Positions 33,879 through 45,340 of a stretch of 64,000 nucleotides of DNA are shown here, one piece after another. Under the pieces are notes generated by a model that made no database searches, had not been told where the DNA came from, and saw only the letters and a program-made list of their open reading frames with translations. How positions within the stretch are numbered: position 1 is the stretch's first letter; the number at the start of each line of letters is the position of its first letter. Both the position numbers and the translations under genes were made by a program. Source of the DNA: Coleophoma eucalyptorum (lineage: Eukaryota > Ascomycota > Leotiomycetes > Helotiales > Dermateaceae); contig JALRME010000031.1 in assembly GCA_026120035.1 (NCBI GenBank), forward strand, positions 186,001 to 250,000, given 5' to 3'.

Positions 33879-34720
33879 CGTTTGGGCAACATTGATTTAG
33901 CGAGTGCTTGCTTTGCAAAAAGAAAGGGAGGCAAGATCGAGAGATGACAAAAGTGAACAACTTATCTGTCGTTACTGTATGAAATAATAAAGGAAATATT
34001 TATCGTTCTATAATACAGTTTCCCTCACAGCAGCGCCGGCTATTATATCCAGTAGCCGCGGCTATTATGTTTTCCATTCCTGTCAAAGGAATCAATAAAC
34101 TTCGCCAACGCGGACGACGAGCTCCTGCCTCCACGTGGTGTCCGCTGGGAGCCCTCGGATAAACAGTTTACGCCAAGAGGAGTTCAAACAGGTTGAATTG
34201 ATGATGTGGGGTCGAAACTCGATTTGGCCTGGCTCAGTTTGTGCTACCCGCCAATAGATCAATATGAAAAGCAGAGAAGTCTGCCCTATGACAACTATAG
34301 AACAAGGAGCAGCGAATTCCAGAATACTTGATAGTTTGAATAGCATGGGTCTTGCAACTGGAAAAAGGCGTTTTAAGACCCCAAGCAATTATCCTCTATC
34401 CTACAATGTGTCAACGCGTAGAAGTTAACTTCTGGATTTCAAAGGTTGATTTGACCCCAGAACATACGGGACCACGCAGGCATCCCATTCAGTGTTGTTT
34501 AGAAATTTCAAAACAACATCAAAAGAGAAATCATAGTAGATCTACAATATATTAGGACCCGAAACTTAAGGTTACATCTGTGCTCAACATACTTCGAACA
34601 CATAATCACAATAATCAGAGAGGCAATCAGTAACGTAGAGGTCTGGGGACCCTCTCGATCTTATAACATCTATTCTCTGCCAGGTAGTTCTGACGACTGA
34701 TCTCAGCTGATTACACAGGC
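33879..34720. other. Intergenic; promoter of the MFS gene
   Basis: A 98-codon minus frame at 34092-34388 has one hydrophobic run but no domain or codon support, so I do not call it a gene. Confidence 0.5.
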
Positions 34721-35802
34721 TCAAAAGAGTGCCATGCAATTTGGTGGTGATGCTACTGCACGAGGGTGGTTGAGAGGGCTAGATGTAACAAAAAAGGTCC
34801 ATCTGTTCAGCTTCTTGCAAAGCTCCGCCAAACGCTCCAAGTCAAACATCTCGCCAATCGGCACGCCCCATCCCGCAAGGCAATAGTTGTGCATCGACCA
34901 GTTATTATCTCGGTTTGGCCGCACCTCGAAGCTGACTCCGTCACCTGCAACTGCCACAATGTGGTTGTCCCACATAAACCGAGCAACTGCTTCACTCTGA
35001 ATGAGCCCGCTGTGTCTGTGTTTATGAGCTTGAGTTTGTGTGCGATAGTCCATTTTCTGCTCCAGAGAGAGTGACTCCCACGTTTTAGTAAAGCCACAAC
35101 GTAAGAAAAAGATATCCCCAGCTTTGAAAGTAATATTACACTCAGTGGCAATTTCTCTGACTTCCTCAAGCGTGATTGCGTGGCCAGTCATACCGTTAGC
35201 TTCGATACCCCTCTTCTCGGCATAGGAGACATAGTCGATAAGAACTCCTCTGGCGGCGATGCCATCCTGTGCCCAGTGCCCAACGCCGATGCGGTCGCTC
35301 TCACCTTTACTGATCTCGTCTGAGGTTGTGCCACCATACCATGCGCGAGCACCGTCAGGCATTTCGGTGCTATAGTGTCGAAATCCGTCCCATTGGGAAG
35401 AGGCTTGTGGATTGAAGCGCCATATGTCATCCCAAGCAATACCTTCATAATTTGGTATTGGCACAATTTGGTGCTCGCATGGAAATCGATTAAATCCTTC
35501 ATCATATGTGAGAGACAATAAAATCGACAATCGAATTCACATACCTGGCGTCTCTAATCTGGTCATCTCCCAGTTGAGGCATACCTATTTGACCAGTGTC
35601 AGCGTCCTTCGTATATCCTAGTCTCACTTTTCACTCATACTCGTTCCCCACTTTGTACTTCAGACTTGACGACTTGCGCAACATGCGCAGGCGTCAAATA
35701 CCTCAGCATACCAAGTCCTTCATCTCTGCTACCAGGTTTTGCAGGCCAGAAACGTTTCTTATCTTCGAGATCATCAAACTTTGGCAGATCGGTAAACGAC
35801 AT
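34721..35802 (-). CDS. Cyclase-family protein (kynurenine-formamidase-like metal hydrolase)
   Basis: Belongs to the 'putative cyclase' family (Pfam PF04199), metal-dependent hydrolases that include kynurenine formamidase and enzymes opening or closing small cyclic acids. Three exons (35802-35641, 35584-35545, 35496-34721) give 325 aa. The N-terminus MSFTDLPKFDDLEDKKRFWP and the spliced segment VCLNWEMTRLETPGFNRF match the fungal subfamily. The metal-site region is SSQWDGFRHYS, with a further GHAITLEEV and FFLRCGFTK. The distal part AVAGDGVSFE and HNYCLAGWGVPIGEMFDLE is as expected. It is cytosolic. The adjacent AtuA and MFS genes run in the same direction. Confidence 0.87.
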
Positions 35803-36826
35803 GATTTCCGTGAGTCAGAAGGTAGCTAACTAGTCAACACTGTTGTCCTTTCAAAAGTCAAATTATGCACATTAGGGTTGTCATCCTTACTTTTTGTAGA
35901 AGAGCATACCTCAGAGGATATCCGGACTAAAGAAGCTAAGTCCGGGGAGGAAACATTAGTTAAAGTGAGAACCTATGATTCTACGGCCCATTGGGGCATG
36001 TAGAATAACCGAGCACGACTCAGATAACCGAGGACTACCTGCTGCATTCATTTGCCATGGCGACTAACAAACATTTCTGCTACGCAAAGGGTCCTGATCA
36101 TAGAGGGGTAATATATGGTGTAACATGTGGTACGAGGTAGTTAGTAGATCGGTGATTTTGTTAGTATAATGCCGTCTTGACTATTAGCCTGCCATAATCC
36201 ACGTAACAATCGTCTCGATCGTATATTTCAGCTTTCCAGGGAAAACCGACCTAAGCATGGAAGGAAGTATGAAATATTTTATTAATAAAACGGTATTTTG
36301 GATCCTCCGAACCTCTACAAATTGCTTCTGCTAACCCAAGGGGGAGCCACTGCTGTATATGAGATTGAAATAGTAAGAAAGTAGTAAGATTAAGGAAGTT
36401 TCCTACGTGTAGCGTACTCTACATAGAAGTCGGATACCATTGAATAAAGTTTGAAGGAGATATCACTGCAGAAATAGCCGCAGTTTCTTTTCGCCCTGAT
36501 AAACTTTGTACACATCTTGAAGATATTTTGCTTATGAGGCATATTATATACAATATGCAGAATCATTTATAGCTACCATGTTGGGCTTATGAGTACAGTT
36601 TGAAGGTCATGTTGCAAATGTTAGGTAGATATGTTAGTGAATCAACCCAACTGTGGATTTAGTGCATTCAATATCATATAGCATAGTATAGAAGCTATAT
36701 TTATAAACTGCACGACATACTACACATAAGCAAAAGTCTACATAGGGTCTACATGAGCATCATTTCTTCTAACGAATTTCATTCGCTCAATAATGGTGTT
36801 TCGAATGCAGTTACATTTATCTCAGG
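35803..36826. other. Intergenic, no supported gene
   Basis: AT-rich, no frame of interest. It spans the cyclase promoter and the 3' UTR of the AtuA-family gene. Confidence 0.6.
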
Positions 36827-38779
36827 TTAGAAGTCATCGTCATTTTCCTCCCAAGTCCATTGAAGGAATCGCTCTGGAACATCAACATGCTTTGCGCGAA
36901 TGTAGTCAGTGAAGCCCTTCCCTCTGTTGTCCAGCAGCGTTGAACTGCTCACACCACGACCAAGAATACCATAGATAACAAAATGTACAGCAAATATAGT
37001 CGGGAACTCTACCCGCTCGATGCGATACTCATCCTTCCAGTCTCTACCAACCAGACTTTTCATTTTTTCCAGAGTAAGAAAGCTCCGAAACCACTCCCAT
37101 ATCTCGGCACGATCAGTGAACAGGCCGATGTTGACATTTGGGCCTTTATCGCCCGACCTTCCAATCACAATGTTGCCCAGAGGCATAGATACAGTAGGGC
37201 CAAACGACTCAAGAGGAGCTGGATTGACTGGATCGTAGGATTCACGCTCCTCAAGGTCTTCATATGCTGGAGGAGAAGTACATGAAATAGACCGCTTTGT
37301 CTCGCCCGTCTCATCGATAAAATGTACCTCTTCTTCGATCTCATCTTGTGGCATTATGCACGGATAATAGACGTAGAACGACTTAGGATCCGCAGTTCTC
37401 ATGTCCTGCGCCCAATGTAGACCCTTCATGATGTTAGCAAAATGTCTCCGACATAAGACAATTTTTTGTGCCATTCTACTCACAGACGGCTTTTGTTGTG
37501 TATTATCAGCAAGTAACAATTTAAGTGCATTTAGAGGTTCTGGGGATTTCGCTTGTGCAAAGATTCGGGAGTAAGTGGTGGTTTCGAACATGTAGCGCGG
37601 GTCTTTTTTAGCATTGCCAATCGCTTGGAACTCCAGAATATCAAATGATTTGGTCAAACCCATTTCTTCTAGACGAGCTCTGATTTGCGTTTCATACAGC
37701 TTATGCTTCCTGCTAGTCGCGTAGCCGGCAAAGTTGGCCAAGTTTTGAGCTTCGTACCCCCCTTGGAAGAAAATGGCTAACTTTGTTGTCGGTGGAGGAG
37801 GGCGACCCTCGATACCAGAGAACCGAACACGGTCCTTTCCTATTTGTTTAATTTTGACATTGTCAAGAATAGCTTTGACATCACTATTCAAATAAACATT
37901 GCCTTGGATTTCGTAGAGGAGCTGGCATTTTATTGTTTCTTCTGTAACCATACCACCGGTACCTTCGTGTTTGGTGACTATACATGATCCATCTTGCTCA
38001 ATCTCAACGATGGGAAACCCTGAATCGATGAATGTCTCCAAAGGGAATCGGTTGAAGCCAGAGAAATTTGATCCTGAGGCGTAAGCAGAACATTCAATTA
38101 TATGACCTGCAAGGAAAGCTCCAGCTAAGCGGTCATAATCGGTGTCTGACCAGTTGTACCACCACCAGGCGGCCCCAATGATTGGGGAAGCATCAGCGAC
38201 CCGACCACAGATAATGATATCGGCACCATTCTCGAGGCCCTTGACGATTGCTCGAGCTCCAATATAAGCAGTACACGCAAGCACCTGATCAGCTGTGAAT
38301 TTTGCTTCCTTGTGGTCGTTATTATATACATCTTGGAAACTTGGCGGTAATTTTCCACGCTCCTTGAGTGAAGACCGGACTCGACTAGTGATATTATCTC
38401 CGGAAACATACGCAACGGTCAAGTTGTAGTTGTTTTTGTTGATGAGCTCCTGACAGCGCCTAGCCAGGTTTTGAGGTCCAAGCCCTCCACCATTGATTAC
38501 CACTTTAATACGTTTCTCTGCAATCACATCCATACTTAATTGCAAACCCTCCCAAGCATTCTTTTTGAAACCTTCACCAGTCCCGGCCTCTATAGCCGTT
38601 GCTTCCTGCGCAATGTTGTTCTCTGCAAGCCAGTCACCGGTGATAAAGTCTACTTGGCCCAGACTAGCCTGTTTTCGCATCTGCCACCCTGGCTCCATCT
38701 GACCTCCAGAACAATTAGCAATGCGAACAGGACGAGTGCCCCGCGCATCACCATTTGGCTGTTGCTTCATGGCATCCAT
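36827..38779 (-). CDS. AtuA-family protein (DUF1446, acyclic terpene utilisation)
   Basis: A 650-aa single-exon protein of the AtuA family (Pfam PF07287), named after a Pseudomonas protein needed for citronellol/geraniol breakdown. Start PVRIANCSGGQMEPGWQM and the block VDFITGDWLAE are at residues 17-52. GLQLSMDVIAEKRIKVVINGGGLGP follows, then IICGRVADASPIIGAAWWW and HIIECSAYASGSNFSGF. The C-terminal part (from about residue 535, VSMPLGNIVIGRSGDKGPNVNIGLF) is the AtuA-like ferredoxin-fold domain, so the eukaryotic two-domain fusion is complete. The molecular activity of the family is not established. No acyl-CoA carboxylase subunit is visible nearby. Confidence 0.9.
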   Translation of the reverse strand: MDAMKQQPNGDARGTRPVRIANCSGGQMEPGWQMRKQASLGQVDFITGDWLAENNIAQEATAIEAGTGEGFKKNAWEGLQLSMDVIAEKRIKVVINGGGLGPQNLARRCQELINKNNYNLTVAYVSGDNITSRVRSSLKERGKLPPSFQDVYNNDHKEAKFTADQVLACTAYIGARAIVKGLENGADIIICGRVADASPIIGAAWWWYNWSDTDYDRLAGAFLAGHIIECSAYASGSNFSGFNRFPLETFIDSGFPIVEIEQDGSCIVTKHEGTGGMVTEETIKCQLLYEIQGNVYLNSDVKAILDNVKIKQIGKDRVRFSGIEGRPPPPTTKLAIFFQGGYEAQNLANFAGYATSRKHKLYETQIRARLEEMGLTKSFDILEFQAIGNAKKDPRYMFETTTYSRIFAQAKSPEPLNALKLLLADNTQQKPSVSRMAQKIVLCRRHFANIMKGLHWAQDMRTADPKSFYVYYPCIMPQDEIEEEVHFIDETGETKRSISCTSPPAYEDLEERESYDPVNPAPLESFGPTVSMPLGNIVIGRSGDKGPNVNIGLFTDRAEIWEWFRSFLTLEKMKSLVGRDWKDEYRIERVEFPTIFAVHFVIYGILGRGVSSSTLLDNRGKGFTDYIRAKHVDVPERFLQWTWEENDDDF

Positions 38780-40303
38780 AATTTCCCAAAGATGTGATAT
38801 CTTTCTAGTGCTTCGTATATGGAAAATTGATCAGAGATCGGTCAAGCGATATATCAAGAGGACTAATCGTGGGTTTAGAAAGAATTTTAGATGCCGAAGG
38901 ATGAAATTCTCCTTATATGTAGTTACCGACATTTGCATGATGCGATCGCCGAGTCTCTCGGAAGAAAGGATTCGCACTAGAGTAACTATCATTCCTGTCA
39001 CCATCGATGGACGATCACTTCTCGGTTACCAAGCAAGATGTTTGATAAACATTACCGCCAGACGGTTACTAGAGATTGTTCTCCTCGGGCTTGGCGGCTG
39101 CTATTATGGAAAGTTGCATTTGATAACCCCTCGGTTATTACCCGACACCAAGTTGCCAGGCGTGACTAACCAAGATATGAGAACATCTTTACTATCACAT
39201 TACCATTCATCCGGGCCATTGGGGAAATCATCAACTTAATGACAGCGGTTTACAACACTTATTTCTTTTGATTACCTTTGTCCTCGGGATAGCACCGAGC
39301 CATATACTTAATTCAATACATTTTCTTGATACCTCAAATTGAGGCTTCTTTGCCTGACAATTTCAGCTTCATTAGTTTTTGCCTTTTTGACCTTGTTATT
39401 ACTGTATATCCTGATTACACACCAATCTATACACCGCTATAGTGACAACGAGTGTTATTTAATAGAGGTACAAAGCTCCAAAACGAATGGGAGCCTATTC
39501 TACTTATACAGACCTTCGATAGATTAGTTAGATTGGTTACAAACCCCATCGACCTTACTAATCTAATTACCTAATATCGTATAGTTTATGATCTCTACCA
39601 ATAGCTCTTTGTACAAACCTCCTTCGTCGAGTATTTGGCTGTCAGTTGTTATGTATTCGTAACAGCGAGGCTATGCACCAAAAGGAAGTAGTATAGATGT
39701 ATATTTTAGCGTCCCGAATGAAGGGAGCTTTAGAAACCAGTTTGTATAATAGCTTCGACATACCTACGAATATACTAGTGATTGCTTGCTTGTACTTTCC
39801 GCTGCCAATGGCTCCTGGCACGTACTTAGCTACTCCTTTGAGCTGTTACAAGACCGCCTCGCTTACGAAAGGAATAACTGAAAATCGGTAGGGAATTAGG
39901 AGGGGAAAGGTCGCAACCGGCCGAGGCCGCCTCGCTTGGCTGGCTATCAGCTGCCTGATGGACCAAAAATACCCGGCGGCTGCCCTTCCGCTGTACACTA
40001 TTACTGTTAGGGATAGACGATCTATAATTCCTCCGTCCCGGGTGTCAGACTCGTGATTTTAAAGCAGGCCCGAAGAAACTTGCAGCATTCATCACCAATT
40101 TCATCATCACCGTAATTCCAACATCCGCTAGGATCATGATTAGTACGTATCCGCCAGCAAATTCAACAGCACAACCCATCGAACTCGCGTCGAAGCCACA
40201 ATTGGCCGAGGTACGTACTAGGCCGCCTTGAATCACCACGACGACGTGCTTGCTCACCACGTACAGGCGATAAGCAGGGAAGACGACTGGACTGGGACCA
40301 AGG
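38780..40303. other. Intergenic, no supported gene
   Basis: Overlapping short frames without domains. The segment near 39900-40300 is GC-richer and probably the promoter/5' UTR of the DUF3425 gene. Confidence 0.55.
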
Positions 40304-41185
40304 ATGCCGCAGTACGCAGACGGGCACAGACTAGACTCAGTACAAGAGCATACCGTAAGTAAAACATTGTTTTCTCGTCCACATCAGGAGTCAAGACTAG
40401 TCCGATCAAGGGTACCCGACATCGAAACTAACAGTCCAGTAGGAAAACGCAAAGCCATAGCAAAGAAAGCCGAAGCATCTAGTGCTGCAACTGGGGCACT
40501 GATCAAATCAGAAGCGCTGGTGGAATGCTGGGACATTGAACAGCAATCAGTATCCATCGTCCTAGCATCCCGTGTCAAGCAACTATACAATGCGAGAAAT
40601 CCCTTGCTGTCCGATAAACCTAGAAAAGAACAGCTTAACCTTGTCTTCCCACTCTGTCCAGACCACCTCATCACACTTCTCCAGTTCAACGCCCTCCGTG
40701 CCCTGGCCGTTAACCGCACTCTCATCTCGGGCATTCTCGTCACGCCGCTCGCCTGTAATGGGGAGGAAGTCATCCACGTCATCCCTTACCCTACCAAGCC
40801 CAAACTACTCCCTCCAACACTCCTGCCTACCACCCTTCAACAAACGGTACCGCACGGCGACTGGATCGACCTGTTCCCGTGTCCCGAGGGACGAGACCGC
40901 CTGATCCAGATCACTGGCACCTTCGACGAGGACGAGCTGTGGGCCGACTGCATCGGCGGGCTGTACGAGGGCTTTCCGGACGACGAGATCGAGCGACGCG
41001 GCATCATTGCGTGGTCGCCACCCTGGGACATCACCGGGTGGGAGATGTCGGAGGGGTTTCTAAGGAAATGGGGGTGGTTGTTTAAAGGGTTGCCAGGGGC
41101 CTTCGAGGCGACAAATAGGTGGCGGATGGAGAGAGGTGAGGAGCCATTTGTTTATGATGACTACAAATCGCATGAAACTGTGTGA
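40304..41185 (+). CDS. DUF3425-domain protein (bZIP-associated domain) without visible bZIP
   Basis: A 293-aa single-exon protein. The C-terminal two thirds match DUF3425 (Pfam PF11905): PLCPDHLITLLQFNALRALAVNR, then GDWIDLFPCPEGRDRLI and a tail with WGVRGLYEGFPD-like CIGGLYEGFPDDEIE followed by IAWSPPWDITGWEMSE and FLRKWGWLFKG. This domain usually sits behind a bZIP in fungal regulators. The N-terminal 100 residues here are basic (GKRKAIAKKAE) but lack the NxxAQxxxR basic-region pattern, and I find none within 300 bases upstream. It may be a bZIP-less regulator or partner protein. Confidence 0.82.
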   Translation: MPQYADGHRLDSVQEHTVSKTLFSRPHQESRLVRSRVPDIETNSPVGKRKAIAKKAEASSAATGALIKSEALVECWDIEQQSVSIVLASRVKQLYNARNPLLSDKPRKEQLNLVFPLCPDHLITLLQFNALRALAVNRTLISGILVTPLACNGEEVIHVIPYPTKPKLLPPTLLPTTLQQTVPHGDWIDLFPCPEGRDRLIQITGTFDEDELWADCIGGLYEGFPDDEIERRGIIAWSPPWDITGWEMSEGFLRKWGWLFKGLPGAFEATNRWRMERGEEPFVYDDYKSHETV

Positions 41186-42495
41186 CCTTGGCTTTATCCG
41201 GCTACTGCTTCGTCATCAGCCCAGATGGATATTTAGGCCATTGCATGGTATTTTTGCTGCGAGCAACGATGCAAGGTCAATAGAGAGGGTGGATTGAAGA
41301 TATCATTGACATTGGCATTGTAGAAAGAAGGTGAAGGTCTGCCTGGAGGTCTATTTACATGTGGGTGCCTGTCGCGTGATCACATGACCCCTTTCTTTCA
41401 CCAATTTTTACAGCGTATTTAATCTTACAGAACAGTGCCTGTGGCAGGCTACTGAGCATGTCGCTGCGTATGGCCAACTGCTACCGAAAAATTGCATTTT
41501 CCTGAGATAACGACACTTCTATACTAATCGGCACTGAACCATGGTTTCGGGTTGCTGCAACAGCTACGGAGACTCTGCTGTTCCTCCAAAGGAAGGCAAT
41601 CAGAGCTAAGAACCACCCCCAAATTTGTAGTTGTGAGGGTTTATGATTATAATTACGATTACCCTTTGGGATATGTTGAGTACCTAGCTTGACCAGAAAC
41701 CCTTGGTTGCTTAATTGGAGGTTCCAAACCAAGCAGCGTCGACGTGATTGTGAATCTTGGAGTAACCGTGCCCGTTGTGCTCAGGAGAGGGCACACAACA
41801 TAACTAAGAAAAAAGTACGAGAACTTCTAATGCTTTCATGGAGTTAGAGGCAGTGGCAGTGGGATGCGAAGTACCTATGGTTTGTCTCGTAACACAGGGC
41901 ATCTCTTGACCCATCTCTCAATCCAGGGACAGACGCCACCGACCATTCCGCAGCTGGGGCGCAGACCGACAGGGGGTGGGTGAAATGGCATGATAGCAAT
42001 GGCCACTTACACTGTCTAACTTGAGCCGGTCTAGCGTTATGCAACCTGCTCACATTCTAGACGAGGATCACGAGTTGCAGCATCCCAAACACATCAGATC
42101 AGATAGATACTCACCACTTGATTGACAACCGCACCGTTATGGTGGACAATAGATTGCTGGAATTCCGGTAGTGAGCCCCATGCTTCATGCAGCTGGCTCA
42201 CTCGCTCACTCGGAATGCCCGCATTGGTCCATCTCGTCCATATGTCCACGTTGAATGTGACGGGATTGGTCCAAGGGTCATGCAGCTGGCTCACGGTGCC
42301 TAATGCTCGGAATAACATCCAAGAGACAAGTCTCTGGGCCGTTGTTCAATAAGGGCGATATAAAGATCGTAACAACACCCGAACTTCGACACATCGTTTC
42401 GTATCACCCAAAAATTAGAACTCAATCCAAGACATTGAATTACCAGTTTCTTAGTATTATACCTTCACACGTTGATCCAAGTACTCGTTTGGAAC
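41186..42495. other. Intergenic; promoter of the SDR gene
   Basis: No supported gene. The right part carries a 17-bp direct repeat upstream of the SDR start (see separate entry). Confidence 0.55.
42185..42294. promoter_or_regulatory. Pair of 17-bp direct repeats containing CAGCTG, upstream of SDR gene
   Basis: TCATGCAGCTGGCTCAC occurs exactly at 42185-42201 and again at 42278-42294, 93 bases apart and 200-310 bases upstream of the SDR start. The palindromic CAGCTG core suggests a regulator-binding site. This is inference from position and exact repetition only. Confidence 0.4.
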
Positions 42496-43531
42496 ATGAC
42501 ATTCCATCCCGACACTCTCCCTGATCTCAAGGACAAAGTATTCATCGTCACAGGTGGGAATTCTGGCATGTAAGACTCCCCTCTCCCCTCTCCCCTCTCC
42601 CCTCTCACCACGAAGTCCGAATCGCTGATCTCACCAAACTAGAGGCTACTACACCGTAGCCCATCTAGCCGAACACGGGGCTCACGTTTACATGTGTGCC
42701 CGATCCCCAGAAAAGGGCAAAGCAGCCATTGCCAACATCAAGAAGACGTACCCCTCAGCCAACGTCGATCTCCTGCCAATGGACCTCAAGGACCTCACCA
42801 GCGTCGTCGTGGCCGCTAAGCACTTCCTCACTCTCGAAGCAGCCCTGCACGGCCTGGTTAACAACGCAGGCATCATGGCAACGCCTTTCGCAATGACCAA
42901 AGATGGCCACGAGGCCCAGTGGCAGACCAACTACCTCGCGCACTGGGTTTTGACGGAGCACCTGCTTCCCCTGATGCTGCGGACCGCTAAGACGCTTCCC
43001 CCCGGCAGCGTGCGCATCGTCAACCTCACTTCATCGGGCCACTTGGGCGCACCCAAGGCCGGCATCAATTTCAATGACCTATCGCTCAAAGTTGGCGGCC
43101 CATGGTCACGTTACGGACAGAGCAAGCTCGCCAATATTCTACACACCAAGACGCTACACAAGACGCACGGCCCCGGCTCTCTCAGTGCGCGGAACGGGGA
43201 GGGCGAGATCTGGGTTTCATCCGTGCATCCAGGTCTGGTTGAGACAAACCTCGCCACGTCGGTGGGGGAGTCGGGGTCGAGCATGATGAGTATATTCTCC
43301 GTCTTACGCAAGTTTGGATTGATATGGCCTGCGGATAAAGGGTCTTGGACCAGCTTGTTCTGTGCGGCCAGTCAGGATATGAAGGCGGAGCAGAGCGGCA
43401 CGTATTTCGAAATTTTCCGGCGGTTTGGAGAGCCGACCTGGCAGAGCAGTGCAGCGAAAGACGGGAAGCTTGCAGACAGGCTGGAGGAGTGGACTGGAGA
43501 GTTGATGAGGAAGGAAGGGTGGGTTCGGTAA
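42496..43531 (+). CDS. Short-chain dehydrogenase/reductase (retinol-dehydrogenase/WWOX-like)
   Basis: An NAD(P)-dependent oxidoreductase of 320 aa in two exons (42496-42569 and 42643-43531). The intron interrupts the cofactor motif, and splicing gives VTGGNSGIG (residues 18-26). Further marks are DLKDL near the NAD pocket, LVNNAGIM, the catalytic Ser region NLTSSGHLG and YGQSK (Tyr and Lys near residue 182), then VHPGLVETNL. The 73-bp intron is a CT-rich repeat of CCCCTCT units (about 42576-42607). The substrate is unknown; relatives reduce or oxidise lipophilic alcohols/ketones. Confidence 0.9.
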
Positions 43532-43713
43532 TGGCGTCAGCTGGCAACGGTCTTTTTGATTGTATTAATAGATTTATTGTTTTATCTTATTAAAGAGGCT
43601 AATCTGCTATATTAGTATACCCGCTTTAATTCCCTATACCACATAAATGGCTAGCAGGATATTTCGAGTTTCTACCCTGCTAGAAGGTCCAGGCTATAAC
43701 AAATATTTTCTCC

Positions 43714-45340
43714 TCAAAGCAAATACCTAAAGGATTTGTTTTCACCATCTGTCTTGTCTTCCAGTCCCATCTTCACTCCGTCGGCTTTCTGCACCTCAGT
43801 ATCAATAGTACCGTACTTCTTGTCCCGTCGATCATTTTTAAACTGCATATATGCCCTTAAAAGACCTGCAGTGACAAAAGCGATGGCATCTGTATCCAAT
43901 GGTCTTTAGTAATTGATAATCATGGTAGTATGGAAGGTAAAGCAACATACAGCTGACCATAACCATTGCCAATAATCTTCGAAGGCCTGCCGCATCCTGG
44001 TTTCCAGATATAAAAGGTGCTGCAATATTTGAAGTCGCGTACGCAACTAGAACCAACATGTTGGTAAAGCCTCGCTTCGTTTCTCCAGCAATATTTTGAC
44101 CGACTATCGTCAGCGCTGCAGGCCATAGCTATCAAATTATTAGTTTTTCATACGATTCTAGGGGTGTTTTGTTGAACACACGATTGCAGTGAACCCAGTG
44201 AACCATAATGCTACTACTTTTCCCCATTTAACCTTCTGCAACGGACCTAAGTCTGAGTACATAAGAGCTGTAGCTATGATAGCGATGATGGTTGGTATCA
44301 TCATAGCTAATGTCCTGCCGCTGAGAAATCTCTGTGAAACGAATCCATATCCCTGTGACCATATCAGTCTTGTGTAACGTGGGACCATTCATGAGATAAA
44401 AACCAACAATAACTGTACAGATACTGATAACCCAGGCCGGAATAGTAATAAGTAAAGCGGTGTACCGATCGAAGCCGAATGATGCAATGATCGGAGAAGA
44501 AAATGCCACAATTGCATTCCCAGCAAGTTGTGAGAAGAACACGGAGATGAATAATAGCCAAATCTTGGGATCTTTAATAGCTTCCAACAACTGGTATCCT
44601 TTCCATGCTGTTTGCTCACTGCGCATCATGTTTTCTAGAACTCTTTTCGAGGCAATTTCTCGTTCGGTTGGATTCAAAAAGGTCGCAGTTGCGGGGGATT
44701 CAGGCATGAGGAATAACCATCCAAGTCCTGAAAAAAAGCTCAGTACGCCCAAGAGTAAGAATAGATACCTCCAGCTCTCTAACTTCGTATTATCGATACG
44801 CATGAGCCCGTAGCTGGCTAATGTCGCCATAATCGAAAACCCGGTCTGCATTGCGCCCCACAACATGGTTCGATATACTTGCTCATGTCTCGTATACCAT
44901 TTCGATGTATACATAATCAACCCCGGTGTAACCGCTGCTTCAGCAAGTCCCAAAAACAAGCGTACCACAATTAAATCTGCGAAGTTCTTTATGCCCAACA
45001 TACCAAGCAGAAGGATTCCCCAGCAGGTCACACTGATTGCTACTACCTTCACCGTTGGAAAATGTTGTAGCATCAAAGTGGCCGGATATGCAGCAACAAG
45101 ATATCCTACGAAGAAAATGGCCAGACACCAGTTATATTGGTAGGCAGTGACATTCAGGTCTGTTTTAAACCCAAATAACAGGGTGAACCCCATGGCTATC
45201 TTGTCAACGTGGGCTAGGCCATAGACAATACACATCAATGGAAGAATGCGCCTATCGATTTTCTTTAGCAGTCGTTTTGTTGTCTCGACATCATGGATGG
45301 GTAAGGCTTCTTCAACGACATCTAGATTTTCTGCACCCAT
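43714..45340 (-). CDS. MFS transporter, Dal5/TNA1-like anion:cation symporter family
   Basis: A plasma-membrane permease of the ACS family (allantoate, nicotinate and other carboxylates). Four exons (45340-44408, 44352-44182, 44128-43951, 43889-43714) give 485 aa. The N-terminus KRLLKKIDRRILPLMCIVYGLAHVDKIAMGF is the typical TM1 entry (here H-V-D where many members have F-L-D-R). Other marks: GYLVAAYPATLMLQHFP, RLFLGLAEAAVTPGLI, WRYLFLLLGVLSFFSGLGWLFLMPESP and, after splicing, GETKRGFTNMLVLVAYATSN. The C-terminal tail is hydrophilic. The ligand cannot be inferred; it converges with the SDR gene (183 bases apart). Confidence 0.88.

Noticed and set aside
38721..39239. 172-codon plus-strand frame
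   Set aside because: Its first part is antisense to the AtuA-family gene and the rest lacks any domain; treated as a shadow.
40344..40386. GTAAGT...CACATCAG as an intron in the DUF3425 gene
   Set aside because: Only about 33 bases long, below usual intron size, and the frame is open through it.
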